A stretch of 64,000 nt of DNA. Origin: Lytechinus pictus (lineage: Eukaryota > Echinodermata > Echinoidea > Temnopleuroida > Toxopneustidae). A program made the position numbers and the translations under genes. Shown in pieces: positions 42,901-50,028 of the stretch. Location of the stretch: assembly GCF_037042905.1 (NCBI RefSeq), contig NC_087258.1, forward strand, positions 3,921,001 through 3,985,000, written 5' to 3'. Under the pieces are notes generated by a model. It saw only the letters and a program-made list of their open reading frames with translations, was not told the origin of the DNA and searched no databases. The stretch's first letter is position 1; each line of letters begins with the position of its first letter.

Positions 42901-42955
42901 CTGGCATGGCAAGATCTTCCAAATTCCAATAATTCCGAAGTCCGTCACACAACAT
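12656..42955 (-). CDS. SET + zinc-finger + Crypton-like tyrosine recombinase + SANT-like fusion gene (15-exon model)
   Basis: Hand-built spliced model: 42955-42901, 38013-37878, 37385-37273, 36811-36652, 36195-36055, 35265-35196, 33986-33824, 31302-31015, 27527-25910, 24619-24496, 16192-16066, 15798-15680, 15372-15177, 14214-14050, 12903-12656. All introns are GT-AG, all phases match and the frame stays open for about 1240 residues to a TAA. In order: SET domain (~100-216: GRGV, WCYDAT, GRLVNH, EVLYDYG), Ser/Pro-rich and acidic linker, two zinc fingers (~543-562, ~638-657), tyrosine-recombinase core (~880-1070: R907, K956 or K959, R1030, H1056, Y1065), acidic spacer, SANT-like domain (~1172-1230). 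SET domains of this type methylate lysine on histones; the recombinase fold belongs to Crypton elements and genes derived from them. I infer a nuclear, DNA-bound chromatin protein of recombinase origin. Open frames across all exons argue for a living gene. Exon 1 and the exon 2/3 junction are the least certain parts. Confidence 0.82.
13020..13470. mobile_element. DNA repeat copy in intron 14, same family as 24713
   Basis: Shares GAGATCTCGGC-like, AATTTGCATG and CTAAATAAAGCCCCTAGAAT stretches with the complete element at 24713-25290 in the same order. Diverged; ends unclear. Confidence 0.65.
13786..13944. mobile_element. MITE with GGGGAGC...GAAA ends, intron 14
   Basis: GGGGAGCATCTCGTGAAA at the left and ATGAAACGCTCCCC at the right, with inner GACTTGTCAG / CTGACAACTTG arms. 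The same family occurs nested at 42468-42661. Confidence 0.8.
14050..14214 (-). CDS. Exon 14, acidic spacer with a short internal repeat
   Basis: Acceptor TTTGTAG|AGTTGT, donor CAGTGT|GTAAG. Reads ELYDKTGIDENTCTANETG followed by VDENTYTVDETGGDQEEE. The ETG-x-DENT repeat occurs three times, pointing to a small in-exon repeat. Strongly acidic linker between the recombinase and the C-terminal domain. Confidence 0.85.
15177..15372 (-). CDS. Exon 13, recombinase H/Y box
   Basis: Acceptor ATTCACAG|GGACTA, donor AGATG|GTAAG. Contains DHLGHTLDVHHIHYR: the L-G-H motif (H1056) and the candidate nucleophile Tyr (Y1065), spaced as in tyrosine recombinases. Then a helical segment IDIAKLLLMMDFGKIADFKG. 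With exons 9-12 this completes the catalytic set. Confidence 0.9.
15680..15798 (-). CDS. Exon 12, tyrosine-recombinase box II
   Basis: Acceptor CATATAG|CTGCTG, donor ATTCAG|GTAGAT. 39 codons ending PERMRATNCRKFMATMIQ. The R-K-x-x-A-T-x-x-Q pattern matches the box II region (second catalytic Arg, R1030). The His of the usual H-x-x-R is Thr here, as in several relatives I recall from memory. Confidence 0.88.
16066..16192 (-). CDS. Exon 11, tyrosine-recombinase core
   Basis: Acceptor GGTATAG|CATGGC, donor TTGTG|GTAAAT. Reads HGKFVPLLISEHVRPILAFL and then NHVRSVAGIPTSNNYVFANC. The VPLLI strand, the helix and the N-x-YVFA block are typical of Crypton-like recombinase domains. Phase 0 in, 1 out. 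Confidence 0.87.
16885..16921. repeat. AAT microsatellite
   Basis: (TAA)n/(AAT)n tract interrupted by CATCATC; shorter versions recur at the same place in later array units. Confidence 0.85.
17279..18146. mobile_element. Element with GTCTCACCTGCAT ends, inserted in the array
   Basis: Left end GTCTCACCTGCAT (17279), right end ATGCAGGTGAGAC (18134-18146), a perfect 13-bp TIR. Inside, four degenerate ~146-163-bp repeats, each with TTCATTGACC, GTGACCTGAAACT, GATGTTCAGTGATACTTGAT and CCAAGTTT. The 3' part has GACGCCGCCGCCGTCGGAAA. It sits inside the second array unit. Non-autonomous. Confidence 0.85.
23470..23958. mobile_element. 5'-truncated copy of the GTCTCACCTGCAT element
   Basis: Carries the same GTGACATGAAACTCATGCAG and GCCGCCGTCGGAAAAGCG blocks and the right end TATGCAAGTGAGACA. 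The left end is missing. Confidence 0.8.
24496..24619 (-). CDS. Exon 10, tyrosine-recombinase core
   Basis: Acceptor TAAAAAG|GTTGGC, donor GGCAAG|GTAAG. 41 codons: LADYSARKTG to QDVIMIRGK. The junction with exon 9 reads EVQALSLADY. The RGK at the end is placed where the catalytic beta-hairpin lysine occurs in tyrosine recombinases. The next intron is the 8.3-kb satellite array. Confidence 0.88.
24713..25290. mobile_element. Element with TTAACCCTAA...GGCCGGG ends, intron 9
   Basis: TTAACCCTAACTAGGCCGGG at the left and CCCGGCCATTTTAGGGTTAA at the right. The inside is AT-rich with CTAAATAAAGCTCCTAGAAT. Related copies at 13020 and, reversed, 35390-35780. Confidence 0.82.
25910..27527 (-). CDS. 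Exon 9, acidic region, two zinc fingers and recombinase N-terminal part
   Basis: The largest exon (1618 bp, 538 whole codons). It begins with a basic KRRCKRKR stretch that may be a nuclear signal, then a long Asp/Glu/Ser-rich region. Zinc finger 1 is CPFC followed by HLRGKKH (~543-562); zinc finger 2 is CPSC followed by HQRSC (~638-657). A helical region follows (KVVREDALIIAIGNDYMKRN, then RLMARLLINLRSL), like the N-terminal domain of Crypton-type proteins. The exon ends NAIIALTNLICYNRRRPGEV, which matches box I of tyrosine recombinases with catalytic Arg at 907. Acceptor ACTAG|GTTGCC, donor CACTATC|GTAAG. Confidence 0.93.
27670..28440 (-). pseudogene. LINE reverse-transcriptase C-terminal relic in intron 8
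   Basis: The minus strand encodes the end of a non-LTR retrotransposon polymerase: EFTYLGDKVSVDGGCEAAV, then after a stop YKSCVRSVILYGSETWCL, AKWVRWYGHVLRRDDG and GPRKRGRPKKTWKM. YLG-x-x-x-x-x-DGG, LYGSETW, W-x-GHVLRR and RGRP-x-x-TW are standard for this region of RTE/CR1-like polymerases. An in-frame TAG at 28147-28149 interrupts it, and the whole 5' portion is missing. It is a 5'-truncated dead copy inside the host intron. Confidence 0.88.
28735..30410. mobile_element. 1.68-kb foldback element with 7-bp target duplication, intron 8
   Basis: Arms 28735-29366 and 29768-30410 are inverted copies with ends TAGGAGTGGGCTATA and TATAGCCCACTCCTA. The duplicated flank ATATAAA lies at 28728-28734 and 30411-30417. 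The loop is about 400 bp and has no coding capacity. Confidence 0.92.
31015..31302 (-). CDS. Exon 8, linker rich in Glu and Ala
   Basis: Acceptor ATGGCAG|ATGAGG, donor CCAAAG|GTAAG. 95 codons starting EGGAGVDQNLEPEDRQEIQA and ending SACRDQHTK. No known domain; Arg/Glu-rich then Ala/Glu-rich, perhaps partly helical. Phase 1 on both sides agrees with exons 7 and 9. Confidence 0.8.
31303..33823. other. Intron 7 with hairpin repeats
   Basis: Besides the MITE at 33302 it holds another copy of the array hairpin at 32307-32434 (ATACCCCAGAGATACATG / GTCTCTTTGGGGTGAAC) and single right arms at 32475 and 33233 (GTGGGGTGT..GTATGTAC). Rest AT-rich, no gene seen. Confidence 0.65.
33302..33684. mobile_element. 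MITE with TAGTGGGTATGTGCCGCGG ends
   Basis: TAGTGGGTATGTGCCGCGG at the left and CCGTGGCACATACCCACTA at the right. The inside has repeated GGGGGTCC(T)TGGA(A/G) phrases. Related to 6005-6440. Confidence 0.82.
33824..33986 (-). CDS. Exon 7, Ser/Pro-rich linker
   Basis: Acceptor TTTGTAG|ATAAAG, donor CAAGA|GTAAGT. Begins KQVSTSQLATSPPTYPQP and ends HSTLDK. Low complexity, no fold recognised; likely a disordered linker between the SET domain and the DNA-binding half. Support comes from splice sites, phase (0 in, 1 out) and an open frame. Confidence 0.75.
33987..35195. other. Intron 6, no feature seen
   Basis: AT-rich, with a G run at 34406-34425, a TTTTG microsatellite at 34260 and a duplicated GGGAGTTACTACTTTC at 34855/34871. 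Confidence 0.5.
35196..35265 (-). CDS. Exon 6, SET domain C-terminal YDYG motif
   Basis: Acceptor CTGAACAG|ATGCAT, donor AAAAAG|GTGAG. Reads CISMGSEVLYDYG then LSTAEMHWKK. The GxEVLYDYG block closes the SET fold and carries the catalytic tyrosine region. Phase 2 in, phase 0 out, matching both neighbours. Confidence 0.9.
35390..35780. mobile_element. Reverse copy of the 24713 element, intron 5
   Basis: Contains GGAGCTTTATTTAGGGAGTT, the complement of the family's CTAAATAAAGC block, and ends near CTAGATAGGGTTAA. Diverged; the left edge is uncertain. Confidence 0.6.
36055..36195 (-). CDS. Exon 5, SET catalytic core (DAT and NH motifs)
   Basis: Acceptor AAATAG|TTATGATG, donor CTCTAG|GTGAG. Reads YDATEEPTSGPRLGRLVNHG and continues to N181, then a PLLCLFSS strand. 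GRLVNH followed by N seven residues later fits the methyl-donor pocket of SET domains. Gly follows NH where Ser is usual, a variation worth checking against active enzymes. Confidence 0.9.
36370..36475. repeat. Short dispersed repeat, intron 4
   Basis: TTTATATTGCGCACGTTTTC followed by CACCTTGTTAGGTGCTCAAGG. I recall similar fragments scattered in invertebrate genomes, possibly a retroelement tail; identity not established. Confidence 0.45.
36652..36811 (-). CDS. Exon 4, SET domain N-terminal half
   Basis: Acceptor TTTTAG|GACGTGG, donor TGGTG|GTAAG. Reads RGVIAGEDIPEGQFLAEYSG and ends in RYFFKWKGKEW. GRG-V-A, the G-x-F-x-x-E-Y-x-G strand and the F-x-W-x-G-K-x-W segment are hallmarks of KMT5A-like SET domains. 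The last two bases join exon 5 to give WCYDAT. Confidence 0.9.
37273..37385 (-). CDS. Exon 3, entry to SET domain
   Basis: Acceptor CTGACAG|AGATATG, donor AAAAAAG|GTAAAT. Reads DMLRAKRKRVLFDYVKECIE then KRCDPPWIKEKFINDKKG. The final Lys-Gly joins exon 4 as KKGRGVIAGEDI, the usual GRGV start of a SET domain. Basic residues RAKRKR could serve in DNA or nucleosome contact. Confidence 0.8.
37411..37587. repeat. 95-bp tandem duplication, intron 2
   Basis: Copy 1 at 37411-37505, copy 2 at 37506-37587. Both begin ATAGGTTAGGATCACTCATT and contain ATCTTCATTTTCAAGCCAAC, with few differences. It lies just upstream of exon 3 (in gene direction). Confidence 0.92.
37878..38013 (-). CDS. Exon 2, pre-SET helical region
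   Basis: Acceptor ATACAG|CCCCAG; reads APDNECFIIEVQGVMNALLL and on to DRQELIALLIDVLYQQ. The likely helical stretch precedes the SET domain. The obvious donor CAGTG|GTTAGT would make a TGA with exon 3. The alternative CAACA|GTGGTT, three bases earlier, keeps the frame (Gln-Asp-Met) and was chosen. This is the weakest splice site in the model. Confidence 0.6.
38306..38485. mobile_element. Short palindromic MITE, intron 1
   Basis: Left AAGCCGGTTTGCAATTCCTC, right GAGGAATTGCGAACCAGCTT; inner arms AAAATGGCAAACGTGAAT and ATTCGCGTTTGCCATTTT. About 180 bp. Confidence 0.85.
38594..38643. other. 50-bp hairpin, CAGGCGACAAA arms
   Basis: CAGGCGACAAA and its complement TTTGTCGCCTG are separated by a ~28-bp loop. 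It could be a tiny element remnant or a structured RNA; nothing decides. Confidence 0.6.
38660..39540. other. Intron 1 sequence without recognised feature
   Basis: AT-rich with a short CpG-bearing patch near 38890-38990. Open frames show no family features. Confidence 0.5.
39543..40434. mobile_element. MITE with GTATTCTGA ends
   Basis: Left GGGGTGGTATTCTGAGAT, right GTCAGAATACGGCCCC. Arms continue with repeated TTTTATCTC / GAGATAAA blocks and a GGTATTCCGAGA repeat. About 890 bp, no transposase. Confidence 0.78.
40610..41046. repeat. TTAGGCCTAACGTTA palindromic-word repeats
   Basis: Scattered copies of TTAGGCCTAA and CTAACGTTA (40616, 40725, 40797, 40962, 40984), mostly self-complementary words. 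A similar TTAGACTAACTTAGTCTAA patch lies at 36942-37005. Confidence 0.65.
41086..42774. mobile_element. hAT-like non-autonomous element with 8-bp target duplication, intron 1
   Basis: Ends CAGTGGCGTAACAGG and CCTGTTACGCCGCTG (one mismatch), flanked by CATCATTC at 41078-41085 and 42775-42782, a perfect 8-bp duplication as made by hAT transposases. The inside has G and C runs next to the ends, a purine-rich tract (41145-41280) and CGCTCGCTTCGCTCGCTCGG. No transposase seen. Confidence 0.93.
42468..42661. mobile_element. MITE nested in the hAT-like element
   Basis: GATACCCGGAGGGCGTTTCA at the left and TGAAACGGTGCCCGGTATC at the right, inner TTGTCAGCACTGAC / GTCGGTGCTGACAA. Same family as 13786-13944. 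Confidence 0.85.
42901..42955 (-). CDS. Candidate first coding exon (exon 1)
   Basis: Starts with ATG at 42955 and reads MLCDGLRNYWNLEDLAMP, then donor CCAG|GTAGGC. It ends one base into a codon (G), which joins the CC start of exon 2 to give Ala, so the phase fits. It lies 4.9 kb from exon 2, with a hAT-like element and a MITE in between. The surrounding sequence is locally CpG-rich, which could be promoter. Support is only ATG, donor and phase; another first exon is possible. Confidence 0.4.
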
Positions 42956-43642
42956 ATGGCGAATATATGTGCGTACGTATGGGCTATACGGGTTACCCTC
43001 GCTCGAGATCGCGGGGGGCCGCGTTGGCGCGCTTCGCAGATGGCGCTGTACAACTTTTTTTTTTCAAGCCTCAGAAAAAACAACATACAGACATACATAT
43101 TAGTACATACAGATACACACAAAATCACTATGGGGTGAAATTGGTTAGCCACCTACAGCGCCCTCTACGATCGTTTAGAACGTTTTTAACACGATTCGTT
43201 GCGGGGATAACCCCATAATGTCAATTCAACTCACAACGTCACGTTCTACCGACAATTAGACCCACAATGTATCTGTGGTAAGGGCAAGTCCCCCTCCCCC
43301 CCCCCAACAAAAATTTGATGTGAATAAAAGAGAAAAATCAAACAAGCATTGCATTGAAAATTTCATCAAAATCGGATGTAAAATAGGAAAGTTATAACAT
43401 TTTAAAGTTTTGTTTAATTTAATAACAGTTACATGTATATGCACATCCTGATCTGTGTGCAAATGAGGGGACTGATGACATCACCCACTCACTATTTCTT
43501 TTGTAGTTTATTATATGATTTTAATTTTCTCTTCATTGTCATGAGAAACAAAATGTTATTCCTCTCTGAACATGTGGAATTGCCATTGTTTTTAACATTT
43601 AGTGGTTCAACTAAGAGGGTTCTTATTGTCAAATCGGGGACA

Positions 43643-43752
43643 TCCCGATAGACCGCGGGTCCGATAGACCGCGGGTCCGTTAGACCGCGGGTCCGATAGA
43701 CCGCGGGTCCGATAGTCCGCGGGTCCGATAGACCGCGGGTCCGATAGTCCGC
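43643..43752. repeat. 16-bp minisatellite GATAGACCGCGGGTCC, left arm
   Basis: Six full units and a partial seventh, with GATAGTCC and GTTAGACC variants. The core CCGCGG is self-complementary. Confidence 0.95.
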
Positions 43753-43892
43753 AGTGTGTGTAAAATTATGATCAGATATATCAAATGTCATCGAGAGGTC
43801 CAAAGGTCAAATGATACAAGGCCATGGGGTTCTATCAGGTGCGGATCCATGGGGGGGGGGGGGGGCGAGGGGGAACTGCCTCACCCCCAACC

Positions 43893-44850
43893 CCCATAGC
43901 TCAAAGAAAGAGGGGGGAAGAGGGGAAAAGGAAAATAATAAAAAAAAGAAAGAGGAAGATGGGAAAAGAAGAGAATAGAAAAGAGAGTAAGAAGGAGAAA
44001 GGAAGAGAAGAAAAAAAGAGAAGAAAAAGGGAAAAGGAAAGACAAAGAAAATGGGAGAAGAAAAGGGGAAAGAAGAGAAAAAAGAGAGGAGGGAAAAGGA
44101 AGAGAAGAAAAGAAAGGAGAAAGGAAGAGAAGAAAAGAAAGGAGAAAGGAAAAGGAGGAAAAAAAAGAAAAAAAAGAGGAAGGAAGAGATGAATATTTAA
44201 ATAGAGGAAGATGGGAAGAAAGATAAGAAAAAAGAGAGAGAGGAAGAGGGGAAAAGAAGAGAAGAAAGAGAGAGAGAGAGGAAGGGGGAGGGAGAGAAAA
44301 AGAAAAAAGGGGGAAAGGAAAGAAAAAGAAAAAGGGAGAAGTAAAGGGGGGAAGAGAAAAAAAAGTGGAAGAGGGAAAAGAAAGAAAAGAAAAGAACGGA
44401 GTAAGGAAAAGGGGGAAAAGAAGAAGAAAAAAAGAGGAAAGAAGAGAATAATATTTAAAGAGAGAGGAAGATGGGAAAAGAGAAGAAAAAAGGAAAGAGT
44501 AAGGGGGAGGAAGAGAAGAAAAACGAAAAAAGAGGGGAAGAAAAGACAGAAAAAAGAGAAGAAAAGGGGGAAAGAAAAGATGGGGGAAAAGGAGAAGAAA
44601 ATGGGGAAATAAAAGATGGGGGAAAAGGAGAAGAAAAGGGGGAAAGGAAGACAACAAATGAGAGTAGAAAAGGGAAAAATAAAGAGAAGAAAAAGAGAGA
44701 GAGAGCAGGAAAAAAGAGAAGAAGAAAAGGGGAGAGGAAGAGGGGAAAAGAAAGAGAGAGAGAAAGAAAAAAAGAGAAAGGAAGGAAGGGGAATGAGGAT
44801 AAGAGAAAGAAAAAAAAGAAAGAAAAGGAGATGGGAAACGGAAGAGGGAT
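43893..44850. repeat. ~950-bp purine-rich tract
   Basis: Nearly all A and G on the plus strand, GGGAAAAGGAAAGAAG-like, with repeated ATATTTAAA interruptions near 44194 and 44453. The long open frames in it (Lys/Glu/Arg-rich plus, Ser/Phe/Leu-rich minus) are composition artefacts. Confidence 0.95.
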
Positions 44851-45299
44851 GTTGACCTGGACGTCGATTTGATGGCGCCAAAATGACGTTCGAACTATGG
44901 GGCGCCGAACTGATGTTTGAACTGGGAGGGGGGCGCCAAATTGATGTTCGAACTAGGGGAGCGCTAATTTGAATTTTGACCATAATGCGACAAATACATG
45001 TTTCAGAGAGGGGGAGGGAGGGCAAAGTTATATTTCACATGGGGGCGCCAAGTTTATGTTCAACCGAGGGCGCCAAATCGACCTTGAACTTAGGGGGGCT
45101 TCATGCAAATTCATTTTCGACCGGGGGCGCAACATTGCTCTTATTGCCTGTTTATAGTAAAATATATGTCCTGCCCAAAAAACTTAAATTAAATGCGGCT
45201 GAATTAAAATATCCCGTTTTTACGATAACAGACAAAAACAATGTTTTCGAGTTTTAAGTCTGTTTAGCAAGATAGATACCCTGTTGAGGGTCACAAAAA

Positions 45300-48200
45300 G
45301 GGGTTATTATCAAATTCAGCTCGCGCTACGCGCTCGCAATATTTGATTAATGGCGTATACATCCTCTGCATCAATCCCAGTGTTAGTAAGTGTAAGTGTT
45401 AGTGTTTTTCAAGTCAACATACATAGGCCGATCCAGGGGGCAAAGATTTTGCCCCCCCCCCCCATGGTGGCGCAAAAAAGGGGTAAGAAACAGAAAACAA
45501 AGAAGAGAAAAAGGACATGCAATTAGAATAGGAATTATACCTTAGTCCTTCTTAAGTCAGTATATAAAAAAATTGAGCTCGCGCTTCGCGCTGGCAAAAA
45601 TAAATTGTTTAGTTATATACGCATCCCGACCTTACAGTTTTTTATGCGAACGAGAAGCACAAGCTGAAAATATTTGATATTCTAACCTGACAACTGAAAA
45701 TGTATTTTTCATTTCATCATTATAAAAGTTTTCAGCTAGCGCTTCGCGGTCGCATTCATTTCTTAATAGATATGCATCGTGTTCATCATAACAACTACTA
45801 ACATAGGCGGATCAAGGCGGCCCGAGGGCAACCCCCCCCCCCCCCCCCTCCCCCCTATTGACAGAGCAAATAAATTGGGAAAAACGGGGAAAGAAAAAAG
45901 GGGGAAAGAAATGAGAAAAAAAGAAGACGAAACATAAAAGGAGGAAGACGAGTGAATAAAATAAGGTCAGGAGAAGACTTGGAAAACAATTTTTGAAAAT
46001 ATTTAAGGACGTTCCACAGTTATGTTTGTGCGCATTATGATCTGCGCATAGTTTACACTCTGCGCGCTGACGTCACAATGGATGAACAGGTGATTAATAA
46101 GCTGCGGGTATGTGCTGATTTTTCTCATCATCTGCACTCTAACTGCAGATCCGATGCGTTATTTCACGAAGCTAAAAAATTGAATTATTCCATGGACCAT
46201 TCAAAAAAAGATTCTCTACAATTTCAAAATACTTTACTCTGCAGTGCTGTCAAGAATCACGAATATTACCCCGAGTTAGAATAAATGGTAGAGTGGTTTG
46301 ATTTTTTTCTTCACATAGATACAAAGCATTCGGCGCATTTTTGGTGTTTTAAAAAGCACATTTGCTCTAATAAAAATACTGATAGTTTAAAAACAAGCAC
46401 ATGAACCCCTATTTTTTAATGTTTGTTCCTCTTAGATATACCTTCCTCTACAACTCTACAAAGTTTGGTGAAAATGACATGGATTTCACTTTAACTGTGG
46501 AACGTCCTTAATGTCACTGTATTGAAGTTTCGCTCGCGCATCGCGCTCGCATTGCCTGTTCGATGAGATACATATCTTGCTCAATATGATGATATGTAGT
46601 TTAAAATATCAAGTTTTGATATCAATATACAAAACATAATTCAGCTCGGACATCGATCTTTCATTATATTGTTTTATTTACCAATTTATGTTTTTAAGTG
46701 CTCTGGAAAATGTCCGTTTTAAAGTTTGAATCAACATTTACAACATTTTGTGCGCTCGCACTATTTGCCTAGTAGACCTACATATTGTCTTTTTGTATTT
46801 CATATAAGATTCTCTAAATATACCTTTTCAGGTGTCTCGATTGTAAAAAAAAATAATAAAGGCCTATGAGCTAGCGCTGTGCGCTCGCATTTTGATTGGT
46901 GAGGTATGTATACCTTTTTATTAATTCTCTAACAATTAAACTTCTTAAATTCCCCCATTAAAAAAATCCGGATCGCGATTTGCGCTCGCATTATTTGCTA
47001 AAAATATATCAACCAATGAATCCTATTCATGATTACAAAAATAATTAAAATATCAGGTTTTCAGGCCTCATGCACTGTCAACAAATTTCACACACTCATT
47101 AGGCTTAACAGATTAATAAATATGAAATAAAATTTGTATGAATTCCTAATAACTAAATTGTCCCTTTTTCAGAAATAAATATTGACAAGTTTTAGGAAAA
47201 GAAATAGAAGATAGTCATCATTCTTATATGATGACAAAATGTCCTTAGGCCTAAAATGTCTCGATCCTAGGTCAAAATAATAATAAAATATCAGCTCGCG
47301 CTTCGCGCTCGCATTATTTATATAGTGCTATCAAATTTCCCTATATACACAGTGCTGTAAACAGTGCTTAAATTGACCCTTTTCACATCGGAAATTCAAA
47401 TATTATTTTCAGCTCGGGCTCTGCGCTCGCATTATTGATTTTTATGATGAAAAATGAAATGTATTCAGATTGCCAGGATTCTGTCTAACTCTAAAACACG
47501 CGCACGCATGTTTTTTTGCGCTCGCATTATTATTGTAGGAAAATATCAAAAATTATCCATGCTTTTTCATGATTGACAAACATGAATCGAATGTCCCATT
47601 GGGGGATTTGAAATCTCATCTTTTTAGGTTGGAATATCAAAAATATTCAGCTCGCGCTTCGCGCTCGCATTATTTAATCGTTGAAATATGTATCGTCTTA
47701 ATGGCTAACTGCAAAACATCCTTAACAGGTCCCTTTTCGACCAGGTCAGAACGAATATTTAACATTTCTGCTCGCGCTTCGCGCTCGTGGTAATTATCTA
47801 GTTGCATACGCGTCCTGTTCAGGTTCACAAACATTGCCCAAAATGTTCAATTTTCAGGACAAAATACATGAAATTTCATTTTTAGATTACATAGGGCTTA
47901 AGAGATTATTACATATTTATGTTGCTTATAAAGTAAAGCTAGGAAATGACTGTTAGGACTGTTTGCCCACCCCCCCCAAAAAAAAAGAGAGAATCAAGAC
48001 TAAGAAAAAATAGAGAGAAAAGGAAAGGGATTAGGATGAAATATAATATTATTTTCCAAATATTATGTCAAAATCTATCACAACCTTGTATTTTTGTAAT
48101 AAAAATGTCATAATATTTGCTTGCTCGCTTCGCTCACTGGCAACTTCTTATCAATTTTATGCGATACACCATATCGAGCCCCCTCGAAATTGTTGGCTCA

Positions 48201-48790
48201 TTACGGCACTGGGACAACCCCTTCAAAGAAACAAACAAAAAATCAACTTTGAGCGGCCGATCGGGGAAAATATGGGTGAAAAAATGACCCCTCCCCCTAT
48301 TGGCGGAAGCTGGGTCCGCCCCTGACTTAGGCTTTCAGGATATAATACTTGAAAAATCTATTTAAAAAAAAATCAGATCGCGCTTCGCGTTCTCATTATT
48401 TATTTAGGCCTTGTGAGATACCTCAATGTGTTTTTAAGAATGAAATCTCAGATTGTCTTTAACGTCTACCTCCTCCCACTTCATTTATTTTTTTTAACTT
48501 GGTGCCGTCGCCACCCCCCCCCCCCGTGCACCCATGCTGAATAGATACGCCGCTGATTAGGAGAATTAGTCGATTGCTTCGAGATTGCATTATTCCCAAG
48601 AGGTTATCATTAATATTATTGAAGGGTATTCTAAAACAACAGTACAGAAACAGCTCCCGTTCACACAATATTCGAGTAGGGCCTACTCTGGTTAGAAGTT
48701 AAACCAAATTGAACCCCCCCCCCAAAAAAAAAAAATAATAATAATAATAAAAAATCGCTCGTGCTTCGCGCTCCCATTTATATTACATTT
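45300..48790. repeat. Dispersed CTCGCGCTTCGCGCTCGC motif array
   Basis: About 15 copies of (A)GCTCGCGCTTCGCGCTCGCAT, e.g. 45319, 45577, 45731, 46533, 46870, 47292, 47410, 47649, 47769, 48373, 48757, at ~100-350 bp spacing in AT-rich sequence. The motif is often followed by TATTT. Core GCGCGAAGCGC is nearly self-complementary. Confidence 0.9.
46003..46511. mobile_element. piggyBac-like MITE (TTAA flanks)
   Basis: TTAAGGACGTTCCACAGTTA at 46003 and TAACTGTGGAACGTCCTTAA ending 46511, perfect 20-bp inverted ends that include TTAA. A 68-codon open frame inside starting at 46078 has no family features. Confidence 0.88.
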
Positions 48791-48823
48791 CATGGGTTTT
48801 TTTTTTTAAAGAACAGATGAAAA

Positions 48824-49745
48824 AAGGCAATCACCCCCTGACAACTACTTCAAGGAAAATATTATCCCCATATTTTTACCGCCGGGGACTGTTACCCCCC
48901 TCCCCCGGAAATTTACCCTCCAGACAATTACCCCGGATAATTACCCCTAGTACGGAGCCTTATAAATGCCATCAACGTGACGACATGGCGTGGTACTTTA
49001 TCTTGCCATGTCTTAATTAATCATTATCGGCGGAAGAAATTTTTTTTAGGGGGGTCCACCTGAAATTTTGGGATGGACACAGGTAAAAAATTTAACAAGC
49101 AAATCAACCATAATTTATAGGAGGGATCACCAAAATTTTTTGAAAAGAAAAAAAAGGTTATCAACCAAAATTAGGGGGGGGGGGGACAAAAAGATTTTAG
49201 TGGGGGTCCACCTCAATTTAGGGGGGGGGCGTAGAAAACAAATTGACAACCAAAAAAAGGTTCTCAACTAAAAATCTAGGAGGGACCGTCCCCCACCTCA
49301 AATTTAGGGGGGAAAGATCCCCCCCCCCCCGCTTCCACCGCCTAAGTAATTAATACGCTTATTATTTCGACATAGCGATATATTCTATCTTGTCAAATCG
49401 ATATGTCCACATGGCGAGATATGAAGTGTACAAGTCCCGATATATCGCCATGTTGACATGTAACTTATTTAAGTCGACTTGGCAAGATAAAATATCTCGC
49501 CATGTTGACATATAACTTTTTATAAGTGGACTGACTTGGCAGGATAACGTATCGCGCCATGCGGACATAATAAGCTTATTTAGTCGACAAGGCAAGGTAA
49601 AGTATCTCGCCATGTCGTCAAGTCGATGGCATTTTAGAGGCTCCGTATGGCGTCTATAGGGTTAATTTCCGGGGGGGGTAACAATCCCTGACGATAAAAA
49701 TATGGGGATAATATTTTCCTTGAAGTAGATGTCAGGGGGCGATCG
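48824..49745. mobile_element. Foldback element with internal ~64-bp minisatellite
   Basis: Arms contain CAATCACCCCCTGACAACTAC / GATGTCAGGGGGCGATCG and AAGGAAAATATTATCCCCAT with its complement. The right half (49360-49625) repeats ATCTCGCCATG(T)TGACATA and GACTTGGCAAGATAAAGTAT in ~60-70-bp units. Confidence 0.82.
49023..49345. mobile_element. Small element nested in the foldback
   Basis: Ends near TTATCGGCGGAAG and CTTCCACCGCCTAAG; TAATTAAT occurs on both sides (49015 and 49346 region), a possible 8-bp target duplication. The inside repeats AGGGGGGTCCACCT and CAACCAAAA. Confidence 0.65.
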
Positions 49746-49847
49746 TCCGTTGGGTCATCGTTATAGAACCCCATGGACTCGTATCATTGGCCTTTTGACC
49801 TCTTGATGACATTGGATCTCACTATATCCTGATCATAATTTTACACA

Positions 49848-50028
49848 CACCGCGGAATATCGGACCCGCGGAGTATCGGACCCGCGGACTATCGGACCCG
49901 CGGTCTATCGGACCCGCGGACTATCGGACCCGCGGTCTATCGGACCCGCGGTCTATCGGACCCGCGGACTATCGGACCCGCGGTCTATCGGACCCGCGGT
50001 CTATCGGACCCGCGGTCTATCGGGCTGT
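49848..50028. repeat. 16-bp minisatellite GGACCCGCGGTCTATC, right arm
   Basis: Ten units of the reverse complement of the left-arm repeat, with (A/T)CTATC variants. Copy number differs from the other arm. Confidence 0.95.

Noticed and set aside
43881-45025. Long Ser/Phe/Leu-rich minus frames and Lys/Glu-rich plus frames
   Set aside because: Consequence of a purine-rich tract with few stop codons; no domain and no splice context.
46078-46284. 68-codon frame starting MDEQVINKLRV
   Set aside because: Lies wholly inside the TTAA-flanked MITE at 46003-46511.
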